From: Parelaphostrongylus tenuis
Lineage: Eukaryota > Nematoda > Chromadorea > Rhabditida > Metastrongylidae
Length of the DNA: 64,000 bases
Direction: 5' to 3'
Assembly (NCBI GenBank): GCA_019055375.1
Contig: JAHQIW010005275.1
Location: 682,001-746,000, forward strand
Under the pieces are notes generated by a model. It did no database searches. It had not been told where the DNA came from and worked only from the letters and a program-made list of their open reading frames with translations. The translations under genes were made by a program, and so were the position numbers. Below are positions 26,031 through 38,735 of the stretch, piece after piece. Positions within the stretch are counted from its first letter, which is position 1; the number at the start of each line of letters is the position of its first letter.

Positions 26031-26819
26031 GATAAACAAAGAATATATATTTTGTCGTCAACTCAGTTTGAACTACTCTAATCTGCTCAATTTGACAATA
26101 CTTATATGGAATTATGCTAGTATAGTAACCACTGATTTACGCCGTAGGCAATACGCAAACCATTAAAAAAAACGCGTGTGAGTTAATCGAATTCAACTCG
26201 CGCCTGCGGTCAAATGTTTTCGCGTGTTACTCAACTTCATTAAATTTGTACTGTAAGAACATAACATTGCTAAAATAGCGTTGAAATAAAAATTCTTGTG
26301 GATTGTTTGAAAAAACCAAGAACTAAAACATTCTAACAACTTCGTACTACTTCATCGAGAACAGTAGTGGACTCTAATCTTCTAGCCTTTGACCCCGCTA
26401 GTAGAACACGTAAGTTAGCGCTCTTCTAACTGCCTTTACCAATTTCAACATTATATTATGAGCTTTGTCGTAGGACAACTAAAGTCACAGGACATTTCTC
26501 AAAGAGTTAGTATGCACGGAGGAAGAACATGGAAACGATGGAAGGGAGAACTTGCTGAGGTAGTTGTCATTCATTTTTTTCCAAAGGTCCGTAGCAAAAC
26601 CGCAGTTTTTTTTCACTGCAAATTAATAACTTGCGACTAATTGTTTTTAGGGAAAAAAAATAAGAAAACAGAAGCAAACGTAGTGATGGAACTTGAAATT
26701 GTCAATTTACATATTGGCTTGATAGTAGCAATATTTGAAAAGTTATACCGATATCAACTTTAACTTGAATGCACAAATGCGCCTTATGTCTCAAAGGCAA
26801 TCCGGATCAACTCGAATCT

Positions 26820-27490
26820 ACTACGGATGGAAGAAAAGTTGGGTCACATTGATAAGCATGAGATAACTCCTTCGCACATCATGGGAATACTACAGTTTGA
26901 CCATCATTACCATTAACGCCGAGCTCTATTGTAAGCAGTCAGTTCGAGACTACGACAAGCTTAATGAGTCTAATACTACATCCGCCCAGGCTCTGAAAAA
27001 GGCGGGTCGCCGAAACGTCAGCCGAACTTCTACGACTAATTTACCGACCTCGCGTCAGCTAATCAAGATAAGTTTTCTCGATTTTCATACAACAATTAAT
27101 TATCCCGAGGTTTATAGAAAGTTGAACTTTTGAATTGTTGCAATAAGGAGAAGTACTCGGTTTTGGTCAGGCAAAATCGCGTTTTGATGAAGCAAGGCAA
27201 TGCCAGACCGCACACTACCAAAAAGACCAAAGACAATTTTGATGACTTGGACGGAATCGAGGTTCTGCAGCAATCCGCCTTCAGTTCCGATTGCGCTCCA
27301 TCCGACCATAGCTTTTTTTCCATCAGTGCTGCGTTTTGAAGGGTTGCCAGTCTGAATCGTCCGATGAAGTTGAAGAAGCACGTCAAGGGTTCTTCATTAG
27401 AAGTCGAAGGAATAGTGCTTCGATCAGGTCCGAGACTTGGCGGACCGATGACAGAAAGTCGTAGAAAACGGTGGCCTCTATTCTAAAAAA
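26820..27490 (+). pseudogene. Mariner-family transposase relic
   Basis: Transposase pieces appear in order in shifting frames: a KSWVTLIS piece resembling the region before the second catalytic aspartate, then TINAELYCKQ, then the last catalytic region (NARPHTTK, then CAPSDHSF), then a C-terminal piece (QKVVENGG). Frameshifts and a large deletion separate them. An unrelated segment of about 150 bp (roughly 26985-27135) interrupts the gene, and its end matches 6355-6436. The element cannot encode an active enzyme. Confidence 0.8.
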
Positions 27491-27891
27491 ATAGTTGTCA
27501 TTGTTCTTATTCGGATTCATGCATAAATTTTAGTTTTTTTTTTTTTGAAGGCGCTCCAGAGCTTTCTTTCCAACCTACGACTTCTCCAGAAAGTTGCGAT
27601 GATTTGAACAATGCGGTGAGTCTTACTTCTCATAAGAGAAGAAAAAGTGTAAATCTTCATTAGAAGGAGAATACAAAAAGCCCTGTGAAGAAATAGGCAT
27701 TAGCCATCATTGGAAAGTATCAATATTTGAAATTTGAGATTGATGAAGTTTGACATTTTCATTCTAAAAAACCACTCGTAAACTAAGCATTTCTATTACC
27801 TTGACTATCTTCGCAAAACTAATTTTTTCAAGTGATGCAATAATTGGACATGCCACTTACATGTATTGTTATAATATTCAACAGGGGTCTC

Positions 27892-28050
27892 TAACCGAGT
27901 GGCTAGTGATGCTCGCCGCGAGGTTGATTCCCTCCACCCCTAGTCCTTGGACAAGGGGAAGTGCTCGACCAGTATTCTACGACGGATGAAATCCTCAGGC
28001 AAGCGAGGAGATGATTCGAATGCTATAAATGTTGGGACCCGCACAGTGGA
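27892..28050 (+). repeat. tRNA-derived repeat, diverged family B relative
   Basis: The head CTAACCGAGTGGCTAGTGATG has the box A form of a class II tRNA and resembles the GCCGAGTGGTTGTGATG head of family B. A later GCTCGACCAGTATTCTACGA segment matches the family B body. Confidence 0.45.
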
Positions 28051-28856
28051 AAAATAACTGTGATACGGGTTAAATAAAGTGGTAGAGTGATTATTAAAAC
28101 ACTTAGAAGCACCCGTTTGAGAACTGTTGAAAATAAGAAGAACGAATATCAACGTGGACTATTGGACTGCACGCCAATTGCTGACAACAAACATGGAAGA
28201 AGACGTTTGTTGAACGTTGGAGAGCAGGTTAGATTGTCGAACGGATACTTGATTAATAAGTCAATTATTCAGATATATCAACCCTTACTTCTCCTATATC
28301 CATATATATGAACACATCTGAAATTGAATGAAGCTAAACAATGATTTTTTAAGATCTGTCATATAGGTTTTATAGAAATTGAAGAGTCACTCTTCAATTA
28401 AGAATAAACGCAGTTTTGTTGAATAATGAGCAACATTCTCACTCACAGCCACCTGGATTGTAAATATGAAGAGGAAAAATATAAATTGGATGAACGTACA
28501 CAAGACAGAATCGATACTGAACAATGGAAAATCCAATGGATAAGGCGGTCCGATCGTTGCAATGATTCTATAAAAAAACAACATAAAACTACAAACATAT
28601 CTTCAATTATCATGCCGAATAAGATGTTCTGATAAAAATAGTTCAATCAACCTTGCAAAGAAAATTCGTAGAATGAGCTGAGCTCATCAGGCAGTATAGT
28701 ATATAACTAACCTACGATTTCAAACACTACTATACTGTTTCAGTTCACACAAATATACGAAAATAGCACTCTACAGGTATTTCGAGGAGACCTTAAACGT
28801 TGAACATCCCTGTATTTATTGAAGTGAGCAAAAATCGCAGCCATAAAATCAAGGTT

Positions 28857-29140
28857 GAAAGATAAAGCTCTCAGTGTTGATCAATCAGTTAGGGATGCGC
28901 CATGCAATCGACATCACCTAGCATAGTCTGAGGTAATTGAGTGCATGTCTGACCTTAAAGGACTCGAAACAGCCTATCGATGTATCAAGTCGGTGCTGCT
29001 GTCCTACCAGACTGGTCTTGTAGCGATTTGCCGACCCCGGACGTACGGAGAAGAGTTGGTATGCCTTGAGGTCGGGATCAAACTATCAACATCGTTTGTG
29101 TCGCAAAGCACATCTGACCACAGCTCTACGCGCATCTTAT
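28857..29140 (-). repeat. tRNA-derived SINE, family A, copy 3
   Basis: A near full-length copy with a TAAAGCTCTCAGTGTTGATC end, a middle block beginning GGTGCTGCTGTCCTACCAG, and a damaged tRNA-like head (GTCGGGATCAAACTATC). Confidence 0.7.
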
Positions 29141-29599
29141 CGCAACAACACGGCTAAAAAATATCATTTTGAAAATTTGGAGTTGGCTACGATAGCCTCT
29201 ATATTGTTTTTCTCATAGCAGATTTCTATGCAATAATGACACATTTTCTTCGTTTCCAGAAAATACTTGGTTAATCAATGTAAACACCACCAAGACCTTA
29301 CATTTCTGAGGAAGAATGGAGATAACGTATAATAACTTATTTCTCACGAGATCTTTTGAAAAAAATAGCAGCACGATACGCAACAAAATCGTCTTGACGA
29401 ATTACGGTCCAAGTTATTCACAGGCTAAAGTATCTTCAATATTAGATTTGAGAACCCTACGAGAATTCCAGCAGCGATTTATCAAGTGGGAAGATCTTTT
29501 ACTGTGTCTAAAGCATCCCATCAACACTCTACGAGTATTCGTTTATCTTGAAATAATAGAGAACACAATGTTATAGAACAATCACAACTATTCTGGGGA

Positions 29600-30690
29600 C
29601 TCCCATAGTTTGCAGTAATCAGCTTGAAATAAATCCAACTCAGTATTTAACTCCAACAGATAATTTATTGAAAAAATAGCACAAATGGATGAAATGTAGC
29701 AGGATGAACAGATATATGATGTTTCCTTAGAGCACAATGGATTCATGAGCATAATAGTGTTACCGCTTTGTCAAACATGTGCCATAGGGAAACAACTTCG
29801 TTTCGGCTTTAATTACTGCCTGCCTCTTCTATACGGCACAGTATGGTAGATATAGGCACGAAATTATCCCATTTTATTTGCATCATTTTGAGCGAAGGGC
29901 GATTGTTGATAGCACTGGTAGAGTTGACCATCGGGGACGCGTGTACACACTTGAATACGCGTCTATCTAGAGGCCTTGTTCGCAAAGCGGTCCTTTTGTG
30001 CCATACTTTTTGTAGTCAGTAGATGGTTTGAAAAACCGACCGCTCTCCCAAAATTAGGCTTGCCTTCTCAAAATCCTTCATAGTACAGTGTAGTAACAAG
30101 ATCACGCTCTGCGCGGAAAGTGCTTAGTCCGTCGTTTGAACTTACTTTCGCGGCATTTTACCCTCACGAAAGGGTGAATATCACTAGAGAGACTTCTTTG
30201 AATATCACTAGTGAGAGAGAGGACAAGCGCTTAAGTGTTTTTAAAACTTGATTTTTAAACAGCGAAACCACATATTTCTGAAAATAAAGCATGTTTTAGA
30301 ACTTTATTGCTCATTAATATTACCCATTTTGCTAGATTATATTTTAAAAACACATCTTATACAACCAAGGATTTCCAAATAGACCTTATTTGGATTTTTT
30401 AGCAAGGAGCTGAACTAGACGTAGGAAGAGCGCGCAATTATCCTTACGAGGAGCTCTTACTTCTCTGTTAATTTTTTAATCAGACATTTATTCTTTATTC
30501 AGCAACTTAAACAGTTAGCATCGGTCAACAATAAACATATGATCAACAGTTAGTACGCTTCAAAGTAATCAACAGGTAGTAAACGGTTTACCGGATATCT
30601 AGGGCGTTAATATGAATAAAGTTCCCTATGAATAGTATTGAATCATTTTAAACAAACCTGATTCAGACATTGGCTGCAGTCAGTAAGAAT
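29600..30690. other. Intergenic DNA, nothing recognised
   Basis: AT-rich sequence without a convincing exon, RNA gene or clear repeat family. A short TCACTAG-containing repeat of about 20 bp occurs twice near 30180-30215. Confidence 0.5.
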
Positions 30691-31107
30691 TTTTAATGCT
30701 TGTTCGAGCATAAACAACATTTCCATCTTCAACTTTCTGTAGCATTCGACGCAATGTGGCTAACGACTGTCCCCTCTCCAAGATCTTCTCTGTGATTTCG
30801 CTTGGTGAACGGATCGTCAAGTATACTCTTCTTTGTAGTACAATTTCAACTAGGAGAAAGTTAGTGTATCAGCTGTCAGCGCAGAAGTGCCTGTTTTCAT
30901 CGTCCATTAAGTTCACTAGAGCACACTATCTGCGAGACCGAATCTATCCGAATGGTCTGGGAGTTGTGCCTACACTTGGTACACCATTGTTTCGTAAGTG
31001 TACAATGGTGTAAGATCGATCACGTCTCCTTGAACACCTTCCCGTCGGTCATCAAGATGTAGGGTTTGAGCTACAGCACTTTCCAACATTCGACGATCAC
31101 CGCTCAT
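30690..31107 (-). pseudogene. Possible two-exon minus-strand gene or gene fragment, unrecognised
   Basis: On the minus strand, 31107 begins an ATG frame (MSGDRRMLESAVAQTLHLDD) that runs to about 30985 with codon-like composition. Further on, after a TTTCTCCTAG acceptor, a second open segment (contains SPSEITEKILERGQSLATLR) runs to a stop near 30690. The phases of the two segments do not match with any donor I could see, so this may be a fragment, a pseudogene or a missed exon. I recognise no protein family in either segment. Confidence 0.3.
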
Positions 31108-31202
31108 CTTTCAAATTATACTGTTCTTCATCGCCCGAGTTAGTATCCATGAGCCATCATCTGTGACGAAGGCACTGTTTTATACGTCGTTACCGCCTTG
31201 TA

Positions 31203-31375
31203 GTGCATGTGGCGCAGTGGTTAGAGGTGCCCTGTGTCGCACAAGAGGTCATTAGTTCGATCTCGCGCTCATGGCTCACCAAGCCATCCAGCTAGAAATT
31301 GAAGACGAATGCATGACGCATCCCTGAGGGATTGATCAATGCCGGAAGCTTTGTTCTTTTAAGCTTTTTATCGGC
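31203..31375 (+). repeat. tRNA-derived SINE, family A, copy 4 (shorter, plus strand)
   Basis: The best-preserved head of the family: GTGGCGCAGTGGTTAGAGG (box A) and GTTCGATCTCGC (box B), then GGCTCACCAAGCC, then a tail with CATCCCTGAGGGATTGATC and AAGCTTTG. The middle block of the longer copies is absent. Confidence 0.75.
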
Positions 31376-32410
31376 TTCGTGACCGACCTCATCTCCTCCT
31401 TTTCCAAGCAAAGGATCGAGTGGGATTAGCTCTTATCGGAGACCTTAGCACCTCGAAATAATTATTTAGACATACCCTCCTTCAAATCTTCTACAATCAG
31501 CAGCTTCTCAATAGTCTGAAAGGATTTGAGCGATTTGCATAAGAGCTGTTTTCATAAGTGGATAAGGATATTCCTCAGTGTAGATGGTGGACAAAGAGGT
31601 CTGTGATGCAAAAATGGACGGCCAGAAATATTCGCTCATGATGACTCTGAAGTTACTTGAGGAGGTTGGAACAGGATGAAATACAGGACATCACAACGAG
31701 GAGATTCAACCAAAAAAAAAATAGCCCTTTGGGTATGACAAGATAAATTATATTTATTGTATACAATAAATGAATGATAAAAGTTAGCATTCATAGAATG
31801 ACAGGACTGAGTGCGATCTATATTTACATAGTTTTAGCCCAAGAGATTACTAATAATTCAAAAATTGAGATTTTCTATGAACTGACATCGCATGCAGTTG
31901 GTAGCATCATTTTTGATGAACTGTCAATTGCTTTCTAATTCTCCATCATGGTATTGTATTTTGGATATTGTATGTAATGAAAAAATAACAAAAGAAAAAC
32001 CCTAACTAAATGAGAAAATCGCGCACCGCATGCTAATCCGCTGTGAGCAGTTATTCAAACGGCCGGCCTCAAGGGTTTATCAATAGACCACAGAAAGATA
32101 AAACAATAGCGTCGGTTGGTGTTGTGGATAGCAAGTATGTCCCGAAAAGGATATTCACGGGTAGGCAGCCAAACTAAAAGTCAACTCTGCTCATATCTTA
32201 ATGTACCTGTGAAATAACTATATTTACGAATTCACAAATTTTTGGCTAAATGTTTTCTTACCTAGATGCAATACGAGTACATACATGACTAGTCGGACTT
32301 TTTTCTATTTAACTGAGAGAATATAGACTTGTTCGAAGCCTGTAGCACAACAATTTATTTGGATCAGAATTAATTTTGGAAAAACAAACAAAAAAGATAA
32401 TTTGGCGTAT
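31376..32410. other. Intergenic DNA, nothing recognised
   Basis: No exon, RNA gene or strong repeat was seen here apart from AT-rich tracts near 31740-31770. Confidence 0.5.
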
Positions 32411-32800
32411 CAAAATTTGAGCTGTGACCTCAAGAAAACACTCGAAACGAAAGATATGACATATCAAATTTACTAGCCAAGAGTAATCGAGTGTACAACA
32501 CTCTGTGTTTGGTGACAATTTCACTGGACATAGAGTGTAAAACATTCATCATCGCTTATTCTTAGTGTGGGGACTGGAGCACCCACACAGGATGGTAAAA
32601 GACGAGAAAGGGTAACTGCCCGATTGACGAGACTGCGAGGTCGAAACACTTGTATGGGGCCTCTATAAGTCAGCCCTTTTTTAACAGACCACATGACATG
32701 CGTGGCTCAAAAATGACATTTAGCATATTGAAAGTTGAGCTGTGCTCCTGAAAAAGGACTCGAAACGAAAAATGTGGTACAGCTGAAGAGTTTTTATTGA
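32410..32800 (+). repeat. Dispersed repeat family D, copy 1
   Basis: The order is a CTCAAGAAAACACTCGAAAC block, an AATCGAGTG block, TCACTGGACATAGAGTG, GACGAGACTGCGAGGTCG with AAACACTTGTATGGGG, GGCTCAAAAATGA, and a second TCGAAAC block. The same order recurs at 57985-58375. Partial copies lie at 38495-38735 (mainly inverted), 53325-53500 and within 62640-63260. Confidence 0.7.
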
Positions 32801-32870
32801 GTTCATTATTACTACATGGTCCAAAGTATTCGTAGACAGTTAGCATTAGCTGTGTTGATTCAGTGGATAG

Positions 32871-33952
32871 GGTTCTTTTCGGTTAAAAGGGAACAAATAA
32901 TCATACGACCTCATTCGCTGGGCAGCAAATTTTCATAGGAGTATTAGTAATCTTTCGAAAGCTTGAATCTGGATATCGTCCCACTCAGTGTGTTTTCGAA
33001 AAAACCTTTTTTGACGTTACAGAAGGAGATTCCTTGTATTTCACACACGCGTATTTGTCGACGGATAGACCTATCTTTCGAGTGTTAGTAATCGTTCGAT
33101 AGCATAATGTTTGCAGATTCCACCACTGTGCTTATATCCTTGAGAGACCTTCTCTCTGCAACGCAGCAGCGAAAATAAGATTGGCCCACATTCGCGAGCA
33201 AGGTGATCTTTGGCCAATATACGAGCCGCTGAGTGAGGCAGCAAGGTCGGCTGATGCGTTTATTGATCGATATCCGAGCACATGAACGTGTAGAGAAATC
33301 TTCTTAGTATCTGAATGCCTTCGAGTCACTCACTTTTAGAAGCAATTAGGACGTTCTAGCCTCCTGAATCCCATCAAAGTGATCATTATGATGATTATTT
33401 GTCAGAATTCATGTCAAAATAAAAGTATTTGAAGTTTTTTTTGTAGCGGGGTCATACGTTTCATCTGGAGCTTTTCTTTCAAAGCGGAGAGAAACAACTC
33501 CTAATTGAATAAGAACGATCGCACTAGCATAAGACCGGTCGAAAATCAATCGATAATTGCGCAACGCCCATATCCTGCTCTCTGAGCGCCCCGTGAAATG
33601 AACAAAAGCCATCTTGCTCGCGCATGTGAATGAGCCTCAATTTTCCCTGTTGAGTTGCGAGGAAACGGTCTTCTTGGGATATAAGCACAGTGCTGGAATC
33701 ACCAAGCACTACACTATCGAATGATTACTAATAGTCCAAAGATAAGGCTCTGTTCGGTGAGAAATATGCGCATGTTAAACACAGGGATTCCCCTTTGTAA
33801 CGACGTCAAAAAAGGTTTTTTTTTGAGAACCGACTAGGGAAGACTGTAGCTAGAGACATGAGCTTTTTAATGATTACTAACACTCCTATGAAAATTTCCT
33901 GTCCAGAGAATGACATCGGATATTCATTTATCCCTCATAACCGAAGAAAACC
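32871..33952. repeat. Long-armed foldback DNA element, copy 2
   Basis: The left end GGTTCTTTTCGGTT and right end AACCGAAGAAAACC are inverse complements. The arms share GTTTTCGAAAAAACC/GGTTTTTTTTTGAGAAC and TGCTTATATCC/GGATATAAGCA blocks. It is the sister of 4598-5412, with a longer centre (about 33170-33640). No transposase is present. Confidence 0.8.
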
Positions 33953-35370
33953 TAGTTAGCAGTAAGTCAATAATTCTGTCTTCATCTAAGGCTCAGTATA
34001 TTTCATTTCTTGGCATGATTCCACACTTTCCGAACGATCATCACTCTTTCAACAAGCGCGGTATTTAGCAGCATAGAAAGCTTTCTTTTCGGAATAGTCT
34101 ATTTTTTATTCACTAATCGTAGTCTTCCACTTCTTCAGTACATATTTCACTGCATACTATTCAAAGAAAGTCTGCACTGTTCAATTACTATCATTCTCAT
34201 CAACACGATCTGTTAAATCTAATCTTGAAGACAGTATTAAAAAAGTGAGCTCAGATCGTTTGTGCTTTAGATCGTCCGAGGTTCTTCTAAATAATTTACA
34301 ATGTTTACAGACTTCTGTTCGTGAGTGTTTCACAGCCCACCTCGTTAAGAATCGGAACTGGAAAGGAAAAAGAGTTTGTAAGATCTATCTGTTTCAGTGT
34401 ATCAATTCAAAGCTTGGCAAACATCAGAAAATCAAATACCCTAAAATTCCGTACATAAGAGCAACTTAATTTCTGCAAAAAAAGGACAGACAAACTCGCG
34501 CGCTTCTCGGTAGCGAAAAATTTTTTAACGTTCTTGTTTCATTTTCCAAGAATAGGAATAAATTTAGGTTATCGAAAATTGCTGAGTTAATAGATTTGCT
34601 AAAAATCACTAGAATTACTGTTGTACTCTTCCAGCATAAATCGTTCTTATTTGTGGAATTTAGGATAAAACTTTTCTTCATATCAGACCGTTCTTTTCCT
34701 GCCTATTCAGACTGTATGTGAAGACAACATGAAAAGGAAGAAATAAGTGAGAGAACATGCCAAACTGCCGGAAACTTCATTTTGTTAAGAGAAAAGTCGA
34801 GCTTTCATGATGGCTGTGTATCATATGATCATAAGGTAGCGTAACTAACACCATCACTGGAAAATCTGTGCGTGAGCTTACTACAGAGTTATTCCTTTTA
34901 TAGAGCATCATTTTTAAAAGAATTAGACAGTATAACTTTGATATTAGATTGTTCAAAGATTAACGTTTACTTTGCAACTTAATTTTTCTAGCATACGCAT
35001 CGATAACAATCTTTTCTTTTTTGAATGCTATTTCGTTGAAAAGTTCATTTTACACACTTCCTTTGAGCATAAATCAAATATAAAAGATATTATGCTTCTG
35101 ACCACTTTTGAATGTTACAATTTCAGCTTCCAAGGCAGAATTTTGAGAAATATACTTCAAAAAATTAGAACTGAGACGTAGTGCAGCCTAAAGATTCAAA
35201 ACATTGATGAAGTATGGGGTAAAGGAATGGTAAAGAACTCATAGTACAACGTTGACTTGGAAATTTCTCTGTGAAAAAATTGTTTTTGATGTTTAGGAAG
35301 GTGGCAGAAGTCCTGCCATTTTTGACGATCCACTGAAGGTTTTGCGCAAAAAAAATCAACCCTACATGAT
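33953..35370. other. Intergenic DNA, nothing recognised
   Basis: No conserved coding segment was recognised. Open frames of about 70 codons here are in keeping with chance. Confidence 0.5.
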
Positions 35371-35374
35371 GATT

Positions 35375-35640
35375 TGAGTTGACTTAGTGGATGAAACTCC
35401 GCCGCACGACGTTAATGCAGAAGACGGGCCAGATATTTTTTTCCGTCTGGTGGTCTGCCGCCCGTTTGATAGATCATACTTTCCTGAATTCAAGTGAGAA
35501 GGACAAAAGCTCAGAAGCACGTCTAGAAAATCGAACAAAACCACCACAGTCCTTAACGTCAGCGTCTCGTTGCAACCCACAGAAACAGACCAATTCCAGG
35601 ATTCCAGTAAGATTTGACGTGATCATTATTGAAAGACATT
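35375..35640 (+). pseudogene. Mariner-family transposase fragment (central part)
   Basis: The segment reads VDETPPHDVNAEDGP and then, after a frame change, FFSVWWSAARLIDHTFLNS, which matches the central region of mariner transposases (the WWS.AGLIHYSFL region after the DEAPRH motif). Neither end of the element nor terminal repeats were found. Confidence 0.75.
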
Positions 35641-37895
35641 CTTGGTGAAAGTACAATTCTTTACGAGGAGGTAAGCCCAAAACAGAAATTTGAAAGACAT
35701 TTGCGAATGATGAATGTGAGGAAATGAATAAAGTGGAAGAAATGCTGAGATGAATCCGCGCATTACAGAGAATATGGATCGTGTAATATTGGAAAATATA
35801 AGGAAAACACATATAACCGTGAAGCATTATTGGCGTTGGAAGAAAACTTGTCTACATCACACCAAGTGCTTTCTGTTGGATTCTCTGTTGAATACAAAAC
35901 TATTAGGATACGAGTGGTTTCATGGAAGAAAGAGTAATTTTGATACGTTTATTTATGCCTCAGAGTGCAACTCGGCAAAATGCTCGATTAAGAACGCAAC
36001 TTTCTCTCGAGTAATATAGTCAGGTGATTGATGGCAGCCCAAACATGGGTCAGAGCACAACGCTTTGGTACTTAATAAAGATGCTCATAGAGCGTACGAG
36101 AAAAAAAATTACGGAAAAACTGTTTGGAATTGAAATCCATTATGGAATTTATAATCAAAACGTAAAAATGGTAAAGAAGCACTGTTTGGAATCTGTTGAA
36201 ACGAACCGCGGTTGTATGGAAGCACCCACACTCGGTATGAGATCATTGAACGTGTCACGACGAAAAGATATCAGTCGGTACACACGATCTATGACGCTGG
36301 AGCGGAAGCCTAAATTGGATGCTTGTAATTTGAACAGATATAAACGACTATCAGCTTTACTATCATCGTCACCTACGTCCTAACATGGATAATCTACGAC
36401 TTATATGAAAACGAGGGCTTTTGCACTCCTGAATAACTTATGATAAGCCACTCTCCGTAAATTATGCTACCATAATGGATTCTCAATCTCAAGACTACTC
36501 ACAGCAGAACGTTTGAAAAACTCAATATCTGAATCTGTTTACTGAAGCTCTTATCACACGGCAAAGCGGCTGCGTTATAGCGTCATCACAAGCGATACCA
36601 CTGATGACATCTCAAGCTTAGAGAAGGCATCCCTTTAGCACTGGATGTACAAAGTGATGACGATATATCGACCTCGTCCAAGCCTAAAGGATGGTTCGTA
36701 GAGCTCTGATTACTACATGTACAATTTGCTCAGTAAAAAGCCCGTAAAGAAGTAATTCACATAACTTTCAGTCGGTTTTGCCCACACAAAGTCACTCTTT
36801 TCTAAGGAGGTGAGAATAAAAACTTCAGGATCAAAACTTAACTGCATTGACGTAACTTGTATAAAGGTAAAAAGCAAGTCTTTCGCTCAAGGTACTTCGG
36901 AAATTAGGAGAGTATGATAAATGACTTTCTATAATATATTGAGACTGTATGCTCAAATTGCCCATGAAAGAAATAGGGATTTCTTTTTACAACGTCCGTC
37001 TTTAACCATTGTTACAAGCGCTAGCCCCACATCGCCGCACGCAGCGAACAGTTCGTAGTGCCGAGTGATTTGTGATGCCGGCCATCGGCAAAAACGTTAC
37101 TATTTTGATCCGCTACCAAGACACTTCACAACAAACTTTTCGTGCTATTTTGTGGCGTCGAATATTATCGAAAGTTATCAAATAGACAATATTATTAGAA
37201 CAAAATGAAACTCTTATTTATTGACAATCCAAAACTTTTTGATGCAAAATCTAAATCTATGGGGTAACAACGGATATCAAGTTCTTTCGTATTTTTTCCA
37301 AAAATATTATAAAATTCGAGTTTCAAAACATATTTTCTGCTCACAACTTTTTAGAACGTACATAGGAATGAATGCAGTCATATCTTTCAATCGACTATGT
37401 TGAGACCTCGCTTAAAAATTCGATATAATCTGATAGGATGTTTTGAGCTTCTCAAAAGTGTGGTATGGCATCTCTAATGGTAGACGCGCGTTTCGCGGTT
37501 TCTCGCACGTCTCATCAGTACCACACCCTTTTCAGTTCACGCACACTGATGATATCGTCACATTTTCAAGCTACACATTGGCTACCAAACCTGATGGAGA
37601 ATCTTTGTTTGTAAAGAAATCCATAGAAGTACGCTTGTATCAAATAAATGCAAGCCGTTTCCAGAGGGCTAATCTCTCAATTTCGTGGAAAAGGAGTAGT
37701 TGATCTGCACCAAACTCTAGGAAACAATATGTGAAAATAAGACGTGTTCCAAGTAGAAAGGAGGAATACTTGCATGGTCTCAGACAACAAGGCAATTTGT
37801 AGGAAACCCTCCTTGACTGTCCGTCAATGATTCTAGGGGTCGTTTCAAACGATGTCGTTTGAAATGTTGCGGAGTAGCTGCGTGCTGAAAATGGC
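35641..37895. other. Intergenic DNA with two unexplained longer open frames
   Basis: Plus-strand frames at 35750-36019 (89 codons) and 36024-36383 (119 codons) are longer than most chance frames here but match nothing I recognise. They could contain upstream exons of the phosphatase-like gene, but no splice path to 39224 could be shown. Confidence 0.3.
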
Positions 37896-38010
37896 ATCAT
37901 GCATATATATATATATATATATATATCATGCATATATATATGCATATATATATACATATATATATATATGTATATATCATGCATATGTATATATATATAT
38001 ATATATCCTC
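37896..38010. repeat. TA-rich microsatellite
   Basis: Runs of TA interrupted by TGCATA and ATCATGCA units, similar in type to 16290-16460. Confidence 0.9.
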
Positions 38011-38494
38011 AAAGTCTCCCAAAAATCTACAATTCTTAACCAAGGATGCAAAAACTTTTTCATTCTACACGATAAAACGTTTGATTCCCTCCGTAAACCA
38101 CCACCTTTTGCGGATCTCGTGCAGCGTAAAGACTGAATGGACGCCATTGCTTCTAACATAGTATGTCGGCGGTATCTCAAGATAAATGAGGCGTATTATC
38201 TGAAATTTGGTATTTAAACGAATAATGAAGTGGAAAAAAGAGCAAACTGCTAATGTTTATGGCGACACCCAAAATAACTAAAATGCACTAATATGTGTTA
38301 GATTCAAAAAATCATTATGAGATATCTCATATATTTTATTCGAGCCAACATGTCATGAGGTCTGTTATAGGCTCTTGTACAGCGTGATACATGTATTTCG
38401 GCCTTGAGCATACTCGTCAGTCGTGCAGGCCCTTCGTCTTTAGCCAATACTCTTCGGGTACTCCAGTCCTCCACTTAGACTAGGCGAGGACGAA

Positions 38495-38735
38495 CGATTT
38501 ACACTGCCGTCAAGTGAAATAAATCACTAAATTGGCGGTGGAATACACTCGATAGCACTTGGTTGGTACTGTTGAAATGTTATATCGACTGTTTCGAGTG
38601 TTTTCTCAAGACCCACGCCCAATTTCCAATAAATCTAGTGATTACTGCCTGATTTAAATAAGAATTACGAGATATATTATTATGGTCTCAAGAGAACACT
38701 CGAAACAAACCGTACACTATGAAGTAATTTCATAG
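38495..38735 (-). repeat. Dispersed repeat family D, copy 2 (mainly inverted)
   Basis: GTTTCGAGTGTTTTCTCAAG near 38597 and CGTCAAGTGAAATAAATCAC near 38512 are the inverse complement of family D blocks. A direct GTCTCAAGAGAACACTCGAA follows near 38685, so two oppositely oriented copies abut. Confidence 0.6.

Larger units (their letters stand above)
26458..29576 (+). other. Scattered exon-like segments of an unrecognised gene, or chance open frames
   Basis: Four plus-strand segments look like exons by composition and splice borders: 26458-26559 (begins MSFVVGQLKSQDIS, then a GT donor), about 27553-27616 (contains APELSFQPTTSPESC, then GTGAGT), about 28099-28228 (contains ENKKNEYQRGLLDC, then GTTAGA) and about 29260-29330 (after a TTTCCAG acceptor). 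Their reading phases do not join directly, and I recognise no family. They might be 5' exons of the phosphatase-like gene further right, remnants of another gene, or chance. Confidence 0.2.

Noticed and set aside
26458..29576. A complete gene built from the four exon-like segments
   Set aside because: Reading phases do not connect at the available donors and acceptors, and no domain is recognised.
37640..38161. Open frames of up to 114 codons on both strands
   Set aside because: They cross the TA microsatellite; no splice or start context supports them.
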